From: Octadecabacter sp. SW4
GTDB taxonomy: Bacteria; Pseudomonadota; Alphaproteobacteria; Rhodobacterales; Rhodobacteraceae
Assembly: GCF_008065155.1 (NCBI RefSeq)
Contig: NZ_CP042819.1
Span: 3,034,501-3,098,500, forward strand
Direction of reading: 5' to 3'
DNA length: 64,000 nucleotides
The notes beneath the pieces are model-generated. The model was not told the DNA's origin and did not search any database. It was given only the letters and a program-made list of their open reading frames with translations. Shown in pieces: positions 55,756 to 64,000 of the stretch (within the stretch, counting starts at the first letter, position 1; the number at the start of each line of letters is the position of its first letter). The position numbers were made by a program, and so were the translations under genes.

Positions 55756-57019
55756 ACGTTTGATCACGGCCTGGGCCTGCCTTGCGGGTCTTTTTCTTTG
55801 GGTGCCAGCGGTAGGGGTTCCAATGGTCGCCCTGCCCCTGCAGCCAATGGATTTTCTCGTGCTTGCCGGTGTCCCTCTCATCGCAATCAACTGGCGGAAA
55901 CTATGCGTTCGCCTTGGGGCCATCGCCATGACCTTTGTCGCATCTGTTGGCATGTCATTTTTCGTGGCGGGCGGGGAAATGCTGGTGTTGTTACATGCGC
56001 TGGCGCTGGCGCTCCCGTTCATTTTGTTGGTCGGTATCACGCTACGGTATCCCAACGCGCGCCTGGGTCTCCTGAACGGCTTTCTGATCGGTGCGGGCGG
56101 TTCCGTAGCGCTGTTTTTCGCTCAAATCCTGATCGGGGCAGAAGCACTTGATTTTCGCACCAACACCGCCTTTAGTCTGCCCCCACAATATCGGCGCGGA
56201 TTTGCTCTGTTCCCCGAAGTGTCCACATACGCGACCCATAGCATCATTGCCTTGGCCGTTTGCATCTGTCTGCTGCTTCACCCGGAAAAAACCGCGCACC
56301 GACCCCGAACATTGATCGCGCTCGCGACAGGTCTGATCCTGGCTCTTCTCCTCAGTCGCTCGACCAGCTTTCTTGTGATCGCGCCCCTCCTATGCGCACT
56401 GGCGGCGGGACACGCGCGCAAGCTCGATTCACGCACGCTGTTATGGCTTGTGTTGATCACTGGCTTGGGGGCGTTTCTATTGACGGTGTTTTTCAACACC
56501 TTTTACGCTGAACGGCTTGAAACCGCCGCGGCCTCGCGGTCCGCTGCCATGCGCCTTGCTTCTGTTTTGGGCGGGCTTTCAACACTCTGGAGAGGGGAGG
56601 TCTTTGGTGTCGGTCTCGGTGAAAATCAGGAAATCCTGCGCCGCGCCTATGACATCGGTCGCGCACTTGATCTCCGGTTTGGCCAGCTACCCCAAGGGGT
56701 CAGTTCCCAGATCATCGCCCGCATCTTTGAAGAAGGGTGGCCCGCCGTGATCAGCTTTGCAATTGCATTGTCTTTTCTGTTGCGCACGGCGTTCACGCGC
56801 GCCCAGGATCCGATCATCGCGGCGCTCACGGTCATCGCTGTCGGCAGTTTTCTGACAGCGCTGTTGGTGACGGGATACCGTGGCGTCTACACAAACTGGC
56901 TATGGCTTGCCATTCCGGCCGCAGCCCTGACTGCTCAACACCCTGTGCGGCGCAGCACGACACCGATCGTCCGGCCAAGGATACGCAAATCCATTAACAA
57001 AGATGCCTTGCGCGCATAG
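55742..57019 (+). CDS. Wzy-like polysaccharide polymerase / O-antigen ligase family protein
   Basis: 425-aa membrane protein with about 11 to 12 hydrophobic segments, starting MRRSERLITAWACLAGLFLWVPAVG. A large loop near residue 140-160 (RTNTAFSLPPQYRRGFALFPEVSTYATH) and a region with VFGVGLGENQEILRRAYDIG follow the pattern of Wzy polymerases and O-antigen ligases. It would join repeat units in the periplasm. Its last 85 bp overlap the opposite-strand sugar transferase gene. Confidence 0.8.
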   Translation: MRRSERLITAWACLAGLFLWVPAVGVPMVALPLQPMDFLVLAGVPLIAINWRKLCVRLGAIAMTFVASVGMSFFVAGGEMLVLLHALALALPFILLVGITLRYPNARLGLLNGFLIGAGGSVALFFAQILIGAEALDFRTNTAFSLPPQYRRGFALFPEVSTYATHSIIALAVCICLLLHPEKTAHRPRTLIALATGLILALLLSRSTSFLVIAPLLCALAAGHARKLDSRTLLWLVLITGLGAFLLTVFFNTFYAERLETAAASRSAAMRLASVLGGLSTLWRGEVFGVGLGENQEILRRAYDIGRALDLRFGQLPQGVSSQIIARIFEEGWPAVISFAIALSFLLRTAFTRAQDPIIAALTVIAVGSFLTALLVTGYRGVYTNWLWLAIPAAALTAQHPVRRSTTPIVRPRIRKSINKDALRA

Positions 57020-57609
57020 GTCATATCCATCTGAACCCGATCAGCATATGCGACCTTATTGCGCCCGCTCACCTGCCAAAGGCCCGTGATGCCAGGGCGC
57101 ATCGCATAATACGCACGCTCGAAACCTGCGTATTCCAACAGTTCCGCACGTGGCACGGGGCGCGGGCCAACAAGGCTCATCTCGCCCCTCAGGACATTCC
57201 AAAGCTGCGGCAATTCATCAAGGCTGCTTTTGCGCAAGAACCGACCCAGACGCGTAACGCGCGGATCGTTGCGCAGCTTGTAGGTTTGGGCCCATTCGCG
57301 GGCAGCCGCCGGATCGTGCCGCAGGTGGTCGCGCAGGCGCGCGCGGGCATCCGGCACCATCGTGCGCAATTTCCAGCAGTGAAACGCCCGCCCGTCCTGC
57401 CCGACACGTTCATGCCCGAAAAAGCCCGCACCGCCATCCAGCCGTACGGCGCACCACAACGCCCCGACAAGCGGGGCGGCAATCGGCGCGAGCGCCAGCA
57501 CACCGATAACATCAAGCGCGCGTTTTCCGTTGGAAAGATAGCGCGCAGACCGCACACGCGCTGGATTGCGCTGCACAAATCCGGGAACATCGAAAACCTC
57601 GTGTTTCAT
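56935..57609 (-). CDS. ExoY/PssA-type initiating sugar-phosphate transferase
   Basis: 224-aa polyprenyl-phosphate hexose-1-phosphate transferase that starts repeat-unit synthesis. One N-terminal membrane hairpin ([25 protein letters not shown]), then the conserved blocks [50 protein letters not shown] and [15 protein letters not shown]. Convergent with the polymerase gene and divergent from the tyrosine kinase gene. Confidence 0.93.
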   Translation of the reverse strand: MKHEVFDVPGFVQRNPARVRSARYLSNGKRALDVIGVLALAPIAAPLVGALWCAVRLDGGAGFFGHERVGQDGRAFHCWKLRTMVPDARARLRDHLRHDPAAAREWAQTYKLRNDPRVTRLGRFLRKSSLDELPQLWNVLRGEMSLVGPRPVPRAELLEYAGFERAYYAMRPGITGLWQVSGRNKVAYADRVQMDMTYARKASLLMDLRILGRTIGVVLRRTGC

Positions 57610-57722
57610 TTGGTCACCCTCTTTTTCACTCCGCTTTCAATTTCTCGGGTTGCGGTTAAGAAATCCTCCACTCCCCGCGCCTAAAGTCGTTCAAAATAGA
57701 TGTTTCCAGAAAGGTGCGCTGT

Positions 57723-59699
57723 ATGAACGCCTTGCCAGACCCCGCCGCGATGGAACCTGTTGCGCGCATGCCAGTTGCCGCACGGGGCGACGATGTGATG
57801 GACCTTGGTGAAATGCTGCTGACCCTGTGGCGCGGGAAATTCTGGATCGTCAGCGCCGCCTTGCTCACCACGATTGCTGGGTTGGTCTGGGCCATCGGCG
57901 TGGCCGATCCCCGGTTTCGTGCAACGGCCGTCGTGGTGCTCGACGGTGGCCGCGAGCCGGTGGTCGAATTTTCAGATTTTCTGCCGATGATGACCGGCGA
58001 TGCAACGGTCGTGAACACGGAACTGGAAGTGCTGCGCTCTGTCAGTTTGTTGGCCGATGTCGTCACGCAGGCCAATTTGACGGCCGATCCGGAATTCAAT
58101 CCGGCGCTACGCCCCGCAGGCCTGTCAGATCTGGCGATTAACGGTGCGCTTGATCTGATTGGCGTGCCACCCGCGCCACCCCTCGCCACGGAACGCATTG
58201 AAAGGCGCGCGATGACGGCGACCATTGCATCCTTGCGCGACGCGCTGATCGTGCGAAACGTCCCTGACAGCATGGTATTTGAAATCGCGCTCGAAACAGG
58301 TGATGCGGAAAAGTCGGCCACTCTCGCGAACCTGCTTGCGGAGCGTTATCTCGTGCGCCAGTTGGAAACCAAATTCGAGGCCACGCAGCGCGCCACGACA
58401 TGGCTTAGCGAAAAGGTCGCCGTGCTTGAGGTCGAGCTGGAAACGGCCGAGGGGGCGACGAATCAATTTGCCGCGCAGATGGAGCTGATCAGCGCAGAAA
58501 CGCTTGATATACTTTCACAGCAGCTCAAGGAAGTGCGCGACCGTATCGCGGCACGGCAGGCAACCATTGATCGCGGCGATTCAACCACACGCGCGCAAGG
58601 ACGGATTGATCAACTTCGGGTGCTTGAGGCCGAGTTGTCGGAAAAAATTGCACGCCAATCCCAAGATCTGGTTGCGCTGGAACAACTCGAACGCGAAGCC
58701 GCGGCAAGCCGCCAGATTTACGAGTATTTCCTTGGTCGGCTCAAGGAAACATCGGTGCAAGAAGGCATCCAGCAAGCGGATGCGCGCCTGATGTCGGCTG
58801 CGATGGTCCCCGAAGTGCCCTCTGCGCCACGCCCGACACTTGTTGCGATCCTTAGCGCGGCCCTTGGCGCATTTGTCGCGACAATCGCCCTGATTGTCCT
58901 TGAAGCGCGCACCGCAACCTTCCGCACCGCAGACGCGCTTGAAATGGCCACAGGTTTGCCTGTCATGGGGCAAATTCCACGGATTCCCGCGCGGCGGCGG
59001 CAAAACGTTCTTGATTACATCCGGCAAAAGCCAAACTCGGCCCCGGTTGAGGCATTTCGCAATCTACGCACGTCCCTTTTCATGGCGGGTGACGCCCCCG
59101 TGCCTCGTGTGATCGTCTCAACCTCGTCGCTGCCGGGCGAAGGAAAAACCACACAAACGCTGGCGCTAGCGCACAACTTGACGGGTGTGCGCGACAAGGT
59201 GCTGGTCATCGAAGGGGATCTGCGCCGCCGCGTCTTTCAGGATTATTTCGGCGCGCACGACACACCCGGCATGATGCAAGTGTTGTCCCGCAAGGCCAAA
59301 CTGGACGAGGCCGTCTGGCGCAACCCCGATTTGGGGTTTGACGTGCTTTTTGGTGATGAAGCCCCCGCCAACGCCGCCGATCTCTTTTCGTCGCGCCAGT
59401 TTCGTCAACTGATCCGAACTGCACGCAAATCCTATGACGTAATCCTGATCGACACGCCGCCGGTGCTGCTGGTACCGGACGCAAGGGTCATTGGCAGGCT
59501 CGCCGATGCTGTTCTTTACACCGTCCGCTGGGATAAAACCCGCGAAAAACAGGTGCTTCAGGGGATCCGTGCGTTTGAAACTGTGGGCGTGCAGGTCACG
59601 GGGACCGTGCTAAGCCAGATTAATGCGCGTGGCATGAAGAAATATGGCTACGGCCAGGATTATGGGAATTACGGCACATCCGGCTACTACCAAAGCTAG
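57723..59699 (+). CDS. Wzc-type exopolysaccharide co-polymerase with tyrosine kinase domain
   Basis: 658 aa. Two membrane segments (about residues 40-60 and 375-395) flank a periplasmic coiled coil (about 200-345, ERYLVRQLETKFEATQR to VALEQLEREAAASRQIYEY). The cytoplasmic BY-kinase part has Walker A LPGEGKTT (470-477), an A' motif VLVIEGDLRRRV, and Walker B VILIDTPPVLL. The tail KKYGYGQDYGNYGTSGYYQS carries six Tyr for autophosphorylation. The ATG at 57723 follows an AAAGG site; a GTG nine bases upstream is possible. No Wza or tyrosine phosphatase gene is adjacent. Confidence 0.92.
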   Translation: MNALPDPAAMEPVARMPVAARGDDVMDLGEMLLTLWRGKFWIVSAALLTTIAGLVWAIGVADPRFRATAVVVLDGGREPVVEFSDFLPMMTGDATVVNTELEVLRSVSLLADVVTQANLTADPEFNPALRPAGLSDLAINGALDLIGVPPAPPLATERIERRAMTATIASLRDALIVRNVPDSMVFEIALETGDAEKSATLANLLAERYLVRQLETKFEATQRATTWLSEKVAVLEVELETAEGATNQFAAQMELISAETLDILSQQLKEVRDRIAARQATIDRGDSTTRAQGRIDQLRVLEAELSEKIARQSQDLVALEQLEREAAASRQIYEYFLGRLKETSVQEGIQQADARLMSAAMVPEVPSAPRPTLVAILSAALGAFVATIALIVLEARTATFRTADALEMATGLPVMGQIPRIPARRRQNVLDYIRQKPNSAPVEAFRNLRTSLFMAGDAPVPRVIVSTSSLPGEGKTTQTLALAHNLTGVRDKVLVIEGDLRRRVFQDYFGAHDTPGMMQVLSRKAKLDEAVWRNPDLGFDVLFGDEAPANAADLFSSRQFRQLIRTARKSYDVILIDTPPVLLVPDARVIGRLADAVLYTVRWDKTREKQVLQGIRAFETVGVQVTGTVLSQINARGMKKYGYGQDYGNYGTSGYYQS

Positions 59700-60850
59700 G
59701 TAAATCGCGCCGCAGCCCGCCCCGCGCGCCGCCCCGTGGCCAGGCAGGCGGTAATCAGATAACCGCCGGTCGGGGCTTCCCAATCCAGCATTTCACCAGC
59801 GCAGAATACGCCGGGGTGCGTATGTAACATCAGGTCCGCATCCAGCGCATCGAACCGAATACCACCTGCAGTCGATATCGCCTCGTCCAAGGGCCGTGGC
59901 CCAAGGTGGGCCACAGGCAACGCCTTGAGCAGACCCGCCATATCCTGCGGAAACGGTCGCCCAAATTCGTTCACCAAAGCCGCGCGCACCCCCTCAAGAC
60001 GCAAGACCTTGCGCAGGTGATTTGCAAGACTTGCCTTGCCACGCGGGCGCGCAAGACGTTGCGCAATATCGTCATGGCCAAGATCAGGAAACAGATCGAG
60101 CGTGAGTTCGGCCCCGTCCCGCATCGCGGCTGACACCGAATAAACGCCGCCACCCTCGATCCCGCGCGCGGAGACAACAAATTCACCGCGCACGTGCTGG
60201 CCCCTGGCCGACAGGGCGCAGCCTTTTACGGCACTTCCGAAATGACGGGCCATGTGATCGGACCACGACACCATAAAGCCCACGTTCGCGGGCTGAAACG
60301 GCGCGGTCAAATCAACAAATTGCGCCACCCAGGTTCCGTTCGATCCCAGCCGCGACCAACTCGCGCCGCCCATTGCCAAAACCGTCACATCTGGCGCTAC
60401 GGTCTGTTGACCCTCCGGTGTATCAAAAACCGCGTCCCCGCCGCTCCATCCCGTCCAGCGCCACCGCAAACGAAACGTCACCCCCGCGTCCACCAAACGC
60501 CGCAACCATGCGCGCAGCAAGGGCGATGCCTTCATCGCGGTCGGGAAAACCCGCCGCGAAGATCCGGTAAATACATCCTGCCCCAAACCTTGCGCCCAAT
60601 CCTTGACCTGCATCGGCCCAAAACCGTCCAAGGCCGTGCGCAATGCAGGTGGCAACGTCGGGAAAGCCCCGAGGAACGCGCCCTGATCGACATCCATTGT
60701 CAGATTCAGACCGGACTTTCCTGCCATCAGAAATTTGCGACCGACCGAAGGCATTGCATCGCTGACAATGACCTGCAGACCTGCCGCCGCCAGTTCCTCG
60801 GCGGCCATCAGGCCAGCGGGGCCAGCCCCGATCACCAGTGCCACTTTCAC
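59696..60850 (-). CDS. NAD(P)/FAD-dependent oxidoreductase, HI0933/TIGR03862-like
   Basis: 384-aa flavoprotein of the BaiN/HI0933 family: GAGPAGLMAAEELAAAG at the start, MPSVGRKFLMAGKSGLNLTM, and C-terminal AGGIRFDALDADLMLHTHPGVFCAGEMLDWEAPTGGYLITACLATGRRAG. The reaction is unknown, with no assigned substrate in the subgroup. Its start overlaps the MscS stop by four bases; its stop overlaps the Wzc stop by four bases. Confidence 0.88.
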   Translation of the reverse strand: MKVALVIGAGPAGLMAAEELAAAGLQVIVSDAMPSVGRKFLMAGKSGLNLTMDVDQGAFLGAFPTLPPALRTALDGFGPMQVKDWAQGLGQDVFTGSSRRVFPTAMKASPLLRAWLRRLVDAGVTFRLRWRWTGWSGGDAVFDTPEGQQTVAPDVTVLAMGGASWSRLGSNGTWVAQFVDLTAPFQPANVGFMVSWSDHMARHFGSAVKGCALSARGQHVRGEFVVSARGIEGGGVYSVSAAMRDGAELTLDLFPDLGHDDIAQRLARPRGKASLANHLRKVLRLEGVRAALVNEFGRPFPQDMAGLLKALPVAHLGPRPLDEAISTAGGIRFDALDADLMLHTHPGVFCAGEMLDWEAPTGGYLITACLATGRRAGRAAARFT

Positions 60851-62172
60851 GACGACGACGGCACCGGTAGCCCGCCCTTGATCTCGACGACGCGCTGCGG
60901 ATATGGGATTTCGATGCCCTCCGCCTTCAGGGCGTTCCAGATCAGGAACAGCACATCAGAGGTGTATTTATTGCGCCCGTCGTCCAGCCCGTTCACCCAG
61001 AATTCAACAGCGAAATCAACGCCGCTATCGCCAAATCCGCGCAATTCGCAGTCCGGCGGATATGGTTTGTCCAGGACTTCTTTGTGGGTCGCCACCGCTG
61101 CCTCGACCAGGGCAGGAACAAGGTTGATATCGGTATCGTAACTGACGGAAAACGCGGCCTCGTAACGGTTTGCCGAACCGGAATCCGAATAATTCACGAC
61201 CCGTGTGGTGATGAAATCCTCGTTCGGGACAACGATCCAGCGCCCGTCAAAAGATTCCAGAATCGCGGCGCGCGCAGTCATCTTGACGATTGTGCCCGCT
61301 TCGCCGCCATCCAGCTCAACATAATCGCCCACCGTGGCCTGCCCCTCAAGCAACAGGATCACACCGGAAATAAAGTTGGACGCGATCTTTTGCAGACCGA
61401 AACCAAGGCCTACACCAATGGCCCCGCCCAAGACGGCAAGCGAGGTCAGCGAAATCCCCATGATGTTCATCAAAACAAGAAATGCCGCGCCAAAAATCAC
61501 GATCTCGGCGGCTTTCACAGCCAATTGGCGGGTTGCGGGGCGCATTTCCTTTTGACCCGACAAGAACTGTGTCGATTGGTCATTCGACCAGCGGCCAAAC
61601 CAGAAAATCACGCCTGCAACAACGATGAACTTTAGCAACCAAAGCAGGTCAAACGAAAGATTGCCCAACGGCACGACAGTCGCTTCAAGCCTGGCAGCCG
61701 CCGGTCCAGTGAGCCCCACCACATAAAGCGCGGCGATAGGCACGAGCACATATTTGCCCAGCATTTTAAGAAACGGATCCCTGAGCATGTCCTGCGCCAG
61801 AGCGCGGACTGCAAGGAATAGAAACACCCGCTTGCCAAAGGCGATCACCGCACCCGAGCCAAACAGCGACACCGTGATCTGTTCGCCAATCGCCGTTAGG
61901 GCATAGGCCAGAAGCGGCAGCAACAACGGCAGAAAGACCAATACAAACCGGCGCGCCTTAGCGATCAGGTTCTGACTTTCTGGCGCCGGTTCAAGCAGTT
62001 TCGTCAGCCGGGGCGTGGCCTTGCGAGAGATGATCAAAGCCAGCAGATAGGCCGCCACCAGAATACCAAACTGCGACCAGGCCGCCGGACTTAGCAACCA
62101 GTCACGCGCAAGCGCGATCCCCTGATCCAGATACCCTTGGATCATCGCGACAATATCATTGCCTTGGCCCAT
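60847..62172 (-). CDS. MscS-family mechanosensitive channel
   Basis: 441 aa. Several N-terminal hydrophobic segments, then the pore helix and MscS domain ILMNIMGISLTSLAVLGGAIGVGLGFGLQKIASNFISGVILLLEGQATVGDYVELDGGEAGTIV... pattern. The pore region has the conserved Gly/Ala spacing and the beta domain has IVVPNEDFITTRVVNYS. Protects against hypo-osmotic shock. ATG at 62172 has a GGAGGG site; a longer reading starts at 62196. Confidence 0.9.
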   Translation of the reverse strand: MGQGNDIVAMIQGYLDQGIALARDWLLSPAAWSQFGILVAAYLLALIISRKATPRLTKLLEPAPESQNLIAKARRFVLVFLPLLLPLLAYALTAIGEQITVSLFGSGAVIAFGKRVFLFLAVRALAQDMLRDPFLKMLGKYVLVPIAALYVVGLTGPAAARLEATVVPLGNLSFDLLWLLKFIVVAGVIFWFGRWSNDQSTQFLSGQKEMRPATRQLAVKAAEIVIFGAAFLVLMNIMGISLTSLAVLGGAIGVGLGFGLQKIASNFISGVILLLEGQATVGDYVELDGGEAGTIVKMTARAAILESFDGRWIVVPNEDFITTRVVNYSDSGSANRYEAAFSVSYDTDINLVPALVEAAVATHKEVLDKPYPPDCELRGFGDSGVDFAVEFWVNGLDDGRNKYTSDVLFLIWNALKAEGIEIPYPQRVVEIKGGLPVPSSS

Positions 62173-62229
62173 CACACCCTCCGCGCCGGTTCGCATCGGT
62201 TTTGCACTGCTTTGACGCAGCGCACAACG

Positions 62230-62835
62230 TTAGATCATTGCCTTTATCTGCGCCAAGAGGCCCGTTTTGGCGGTCTTGGCAGGTTCGCTCAGCGCATCAA
62301 TCGCTGGCCCAAGCGCGGTCTGATCAGTGACCACCCGATCAACCATCCCAAAGGCGAAGGCTTCGGCGGTGGTCAGTTTGGCACCGGTCAATAGTATCAT
62401 CTTCGCGCGCGCTGGCCCGACAAGGGCACGCAGGCGGGCAGGGTCAGATGGCTGCGGCAAGACGCCCATTTTGACCACGGGATAAAAGAACTTCGCGCCG
62501 TCTACGGCCAGACGCAGATCGCAGGCCAGCACCATGCCCAGCGCGCCACCCGCGACCGTGCCATTGAGCGCCGCAATGGTCAGCCCAGGAAATCCCGCAA
62601 TTGCACCTGATAGCTTTTCCCAAGCGGGGCTGGCGGCAAGTCCACGCGCCACCGCCTCAAGGTCAGCACCGGCACTGAAAACCCGGCCTTCCCCTGTAAA
62701 AACAATTACTTGAGCGTTCGTGGCAAGCACCGCATCAGTCAGTTCGTTCAGCATACCTTCGGTCAGCGCATTCGCCTTGTCAGCCCGCGCAAGGGTCAGC
62801 GTCAGCACGCCATCAGCGGTCGCACTGCGGATCAT
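62230..62835 (-). CDS. enoyl-CoA hydratase/isomerase family protein
   Basis: 201-aa crotonase-fold protein, about 55 residues shorter than standard enoyl-CoA hydratases because the C-terminal helices are reduced. The oxyanion-hole stretches GRVFSAGADLEAVARG and NGTVAGGALGMVLACDLRLA are present. The usual catalytic Glu residues are not obvious, so hydratase activity is uncertain. Overlaps the SDR gene by four bases, and the pair probably acts together on an acyl-CoA. Confidence 0.83.
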   Translation of the reverse strand: MIRSATADGVLTLTLARADKANALTEGMLNELTDAVLATNAQVIVFTGEGRVFSAGADLEAVARGLAASPAWEKLSGAIAGFPGLTIAALNGTVAGGALGMVLACDLRLAVDGAKFFYPVVKMGVLPQPSDPARLRALVGPARAKMILLTGAKLTTAEAFAFGMVDRVVTDQTALGPAIDALSEPAKTAKTGLLAQIKAMI

Positions 62836-63581
62836 ATCAACCCCACCGTGCGGCGAATTTCGGGATCACGCAGTGATATATCATCGCCAAGAAAACCGTC
62901 TGCTGCCGGGGAACACATCCAAACCAGGGCCTGCGCTGGCCATTCGGGCGCAATGTGATCGGACCAGTCAAGCTGGCTGACCGGATTGATGCCCGAGTCC
63001 TTGATCTCGCGCTGCATATCGGTTGCGACGGTGCCGGGCGACAGGCCGAGTACACGCACACCGTGCTGGCGATATTCCTTGTCGGCCACACGCGTCAGCA
63101 TATAGGCACCCGCCTTGGACGAACAGTAAGCCGACCAGCCTTCGACCGGCCCATGTGCCGCACCCGACGATATGGTGATAATCGTGCCGCGCCCCTGCTT
63201 TTGCATGACAGGCAGAACAGCATGCATCCCGTGGAACACCCCCTTGAGGTTGACATCAATCAGCGCGCCCCATGCGTCAGGGTCCGTGTCGGCCAATTGG
63301 CCAATCGGATCAATGACACCTGCATTGCCAACGAACACATCAAGGCGGCCAAAACGCTGCAAGGTCTTGTCCACAGCGGCTCCCATCGACGTGCGGTCGC
63401 TTACGTCACACGCAATGGCGATGGCATTCGGGCCAATGTCGGCGGCAAGTGCGGCGAGGGCCTCAGCGCTGCGTGCCAACAGCGCAACCCTGGCCCCCTG
63501 CGCGGCAAATGCCCGCGCCGCCGCGGCCCCAATTCCGCGGCTTGCACCCGTAATCATCACGGCTTGATCTGTCATATCCAT
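62832..63581 (-). CDS. short-chain dehydrogenase/reductase
   Basis: 249-aa classical SDR. Cofactor motif TGASRGIG (11-18), NAG in VFVGNAGVIDP, and catalytic Tyr-x-x-x-Lys in SAYCSSKAG with the preceding Ser in TISSGAAHG. C-terminal AALVWMCS-like QALVWMCSPAADGFLGDDISL. Substrate unknown. First gene of a two-gene unit with the enoyl-CoA hydratase-like gene. Confidence 0.9.
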   Translation of the reverse strand: MDMTDQAVMITGASRGIGAAAARAFAAQGARVALLARSAEALAALAADIGPNAIAIACDVSDRTSMGAAVDKTLQRFGRLDVFVGNAGVIDPIGQLADTDPDAWGALIDVNLKGVFHGMHAVLPVMQKQGRGTIITISSGAAHGPVEGWSAYCSSKAGAYMLTRVADKEYRQHGVRVLGLSPGTVATDMQREIKDSGINPVSQLDWSDHIAPEWPAQALVWMCSPAADGFLGDDISLRDPEIRRTVGLI

Positions 63582-63709
63582 GCTTCATCCCTTTCACATC
63601 TTTCCAACCTGCTAATCTGCCCCTACCTAAAGGTCCAGATTTCCTGACCTTGACCTTAGGGGGCAGGCATTGGACATTTACGTCATTGGATATCAGGAAA
63701 GGTTTTCAA

Positions 63710-64000
63710 ATGATCGTTTTCAAAGGTGCACGCAGCGCGGTTTGTCTGGCCGCAATCTTGGCAGGTTCGACCGCTTTCGCAGAAGTCACCGCGCAGCAGG
63801 TATGGGATAACTGGAAAGATCAGTTGGACCTTTACGGCGAAGGCGGCGTGACCATCGGCAGCGAAACGATGTCCGGTAGCACGCTTACCGTAAGCGACCT
63901 TTCGATCCAGATGAGCGACCCGGAAGCAAACATCACCGCCACCCTTGATGAAATCCAGCTTAGCGAGATGGGCGATGGCACAGTGTCGATCACGATGTCC
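63710..64000 (+). CDS. DUF2125-like exported protein, 3' end outside window
   Basis: 97 codons before the right edge, no stop. A signal peptide (SAVCLAAILAGSTAFA, cut near residue 24) precedes EVTAQQVWDNWKDQLDLYGEGGVTIGSETMSG and alternating strands (TLTVSDLSIQMSDPEANITATLDEIQLSEM). This opening resembles roseobacter DUF2125 proteins, which are about 500 aa; the match is from memory of the family. Probably periplasmic. An AGGAAAGG ribosome site precedes the ATG. Confidence 0.7.
   Translation, partial: MIVFKGARSAVCLAAILAGSTAFAEVTAQQVWDNWKDQLDLYGEGGVTIGSETMSGSTLTVSDLSIQMSDPEANITATLDEIQLSEMGDGTVSITMS

Noticed and set aside
1-64000. tRNA, rRNA, CRISPR arrays and insertion sequences
   Set aside because: No cloverleaf-like sequences, repeated spacers or transposase motifs were recognised; without a covariance search a missed small RNA cannot be excluded.

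Overview
The window is a chromosomal segment of about 60% G+C from an alphaproteobacterium, almost certainly Rhodobacterales (Roseobacter-like). Pointers are an OmpR-type regulator of the CenR kind, DUF3576, DUF2793 and DUF2125 proteins, alphaproteobacterial LptE, LolA and HolA, a UbiH-family hydroxylase, two FAD-GcvT demethylases, and dense operons with ATGA/TGATG overlaps. No tRNA, rRNA, CRISPR array or insertion sequence was recognised.

Layout. 0-3.8 kb: 1-Cys peroxiredoxin (cut by the left edge), an aldehyde dehydrogenase, RluA-type pseudouridine synthase, RarD. 3.9-11.2 kb: a six-gene minus-strand operon (XRE-cupin regulator, LysE exporter, GFA protein, FAD-GcvT demethylase, homocysteine methyltransferase, second FAD-GcvT demethylase) headed by two tandem palindromes; it reads as a catabolic module for an N-methylated compound. 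11.3-27.6 kb: housekeeping and stress genes (MsrC, GGT-like enzyme, HspQ, lytic transglycosylase, LolA, a frameshifted Kef antiporter, FtsK, a DapC-like aminotransferase, amidase, UbiH-like hydroxylase, Trm112-LON-thioredoxin operon, SGNH hydrolase, XthA). 27.8-41.1 kb: second GFA protein, response regulator, RibA, EamA permease, DksA-like protein, L,D-transpeptidase, YggS, a strongly expressed porin, a TPR-sulfotransferase, a DUF3576 lipoprotein, and leuS-lptE-holA.

41.1-59.7 kb is an exopolysaccharide region. It holds a Wzx-like flippase, UDP-glucose dehydrogenase, ManC, a UDP-glucuronate 4-epimerase-like enzyme, two sulfotransferases, two glycosyltransferases, a Wzy-like polymerase, an ExoY-type initiating transferase and a Wzc-type tyrosine kinase. 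Together these suggest a sulfated, uronate-containing polymer. Two predicted exported or structural proteins lie in the same block: an RTX protein with a propeller-like body and a DUF2793 protein with a possible C1q-like tail. At 43.05-43.10 kb a capD/wbpM-type gene and a yjbH gene are both cut short where they meet, and a short inverted piece of the capD coding sequence appears to lie between them, which marks a rearrangement breakpoint.

59.7-64 kb returns to ordinary genes: a flavoprotein, an MscS channel, an enoyl-CoA hydratase/SDR pair, and a DUF2125 protein cut by the right edge. The strongest leads are the demethylation operon with its palindromic control region, the capD/yjbH breakpoint, the sulfated-EPS gene set, and the single-base frameshift in the Kef antiporter.
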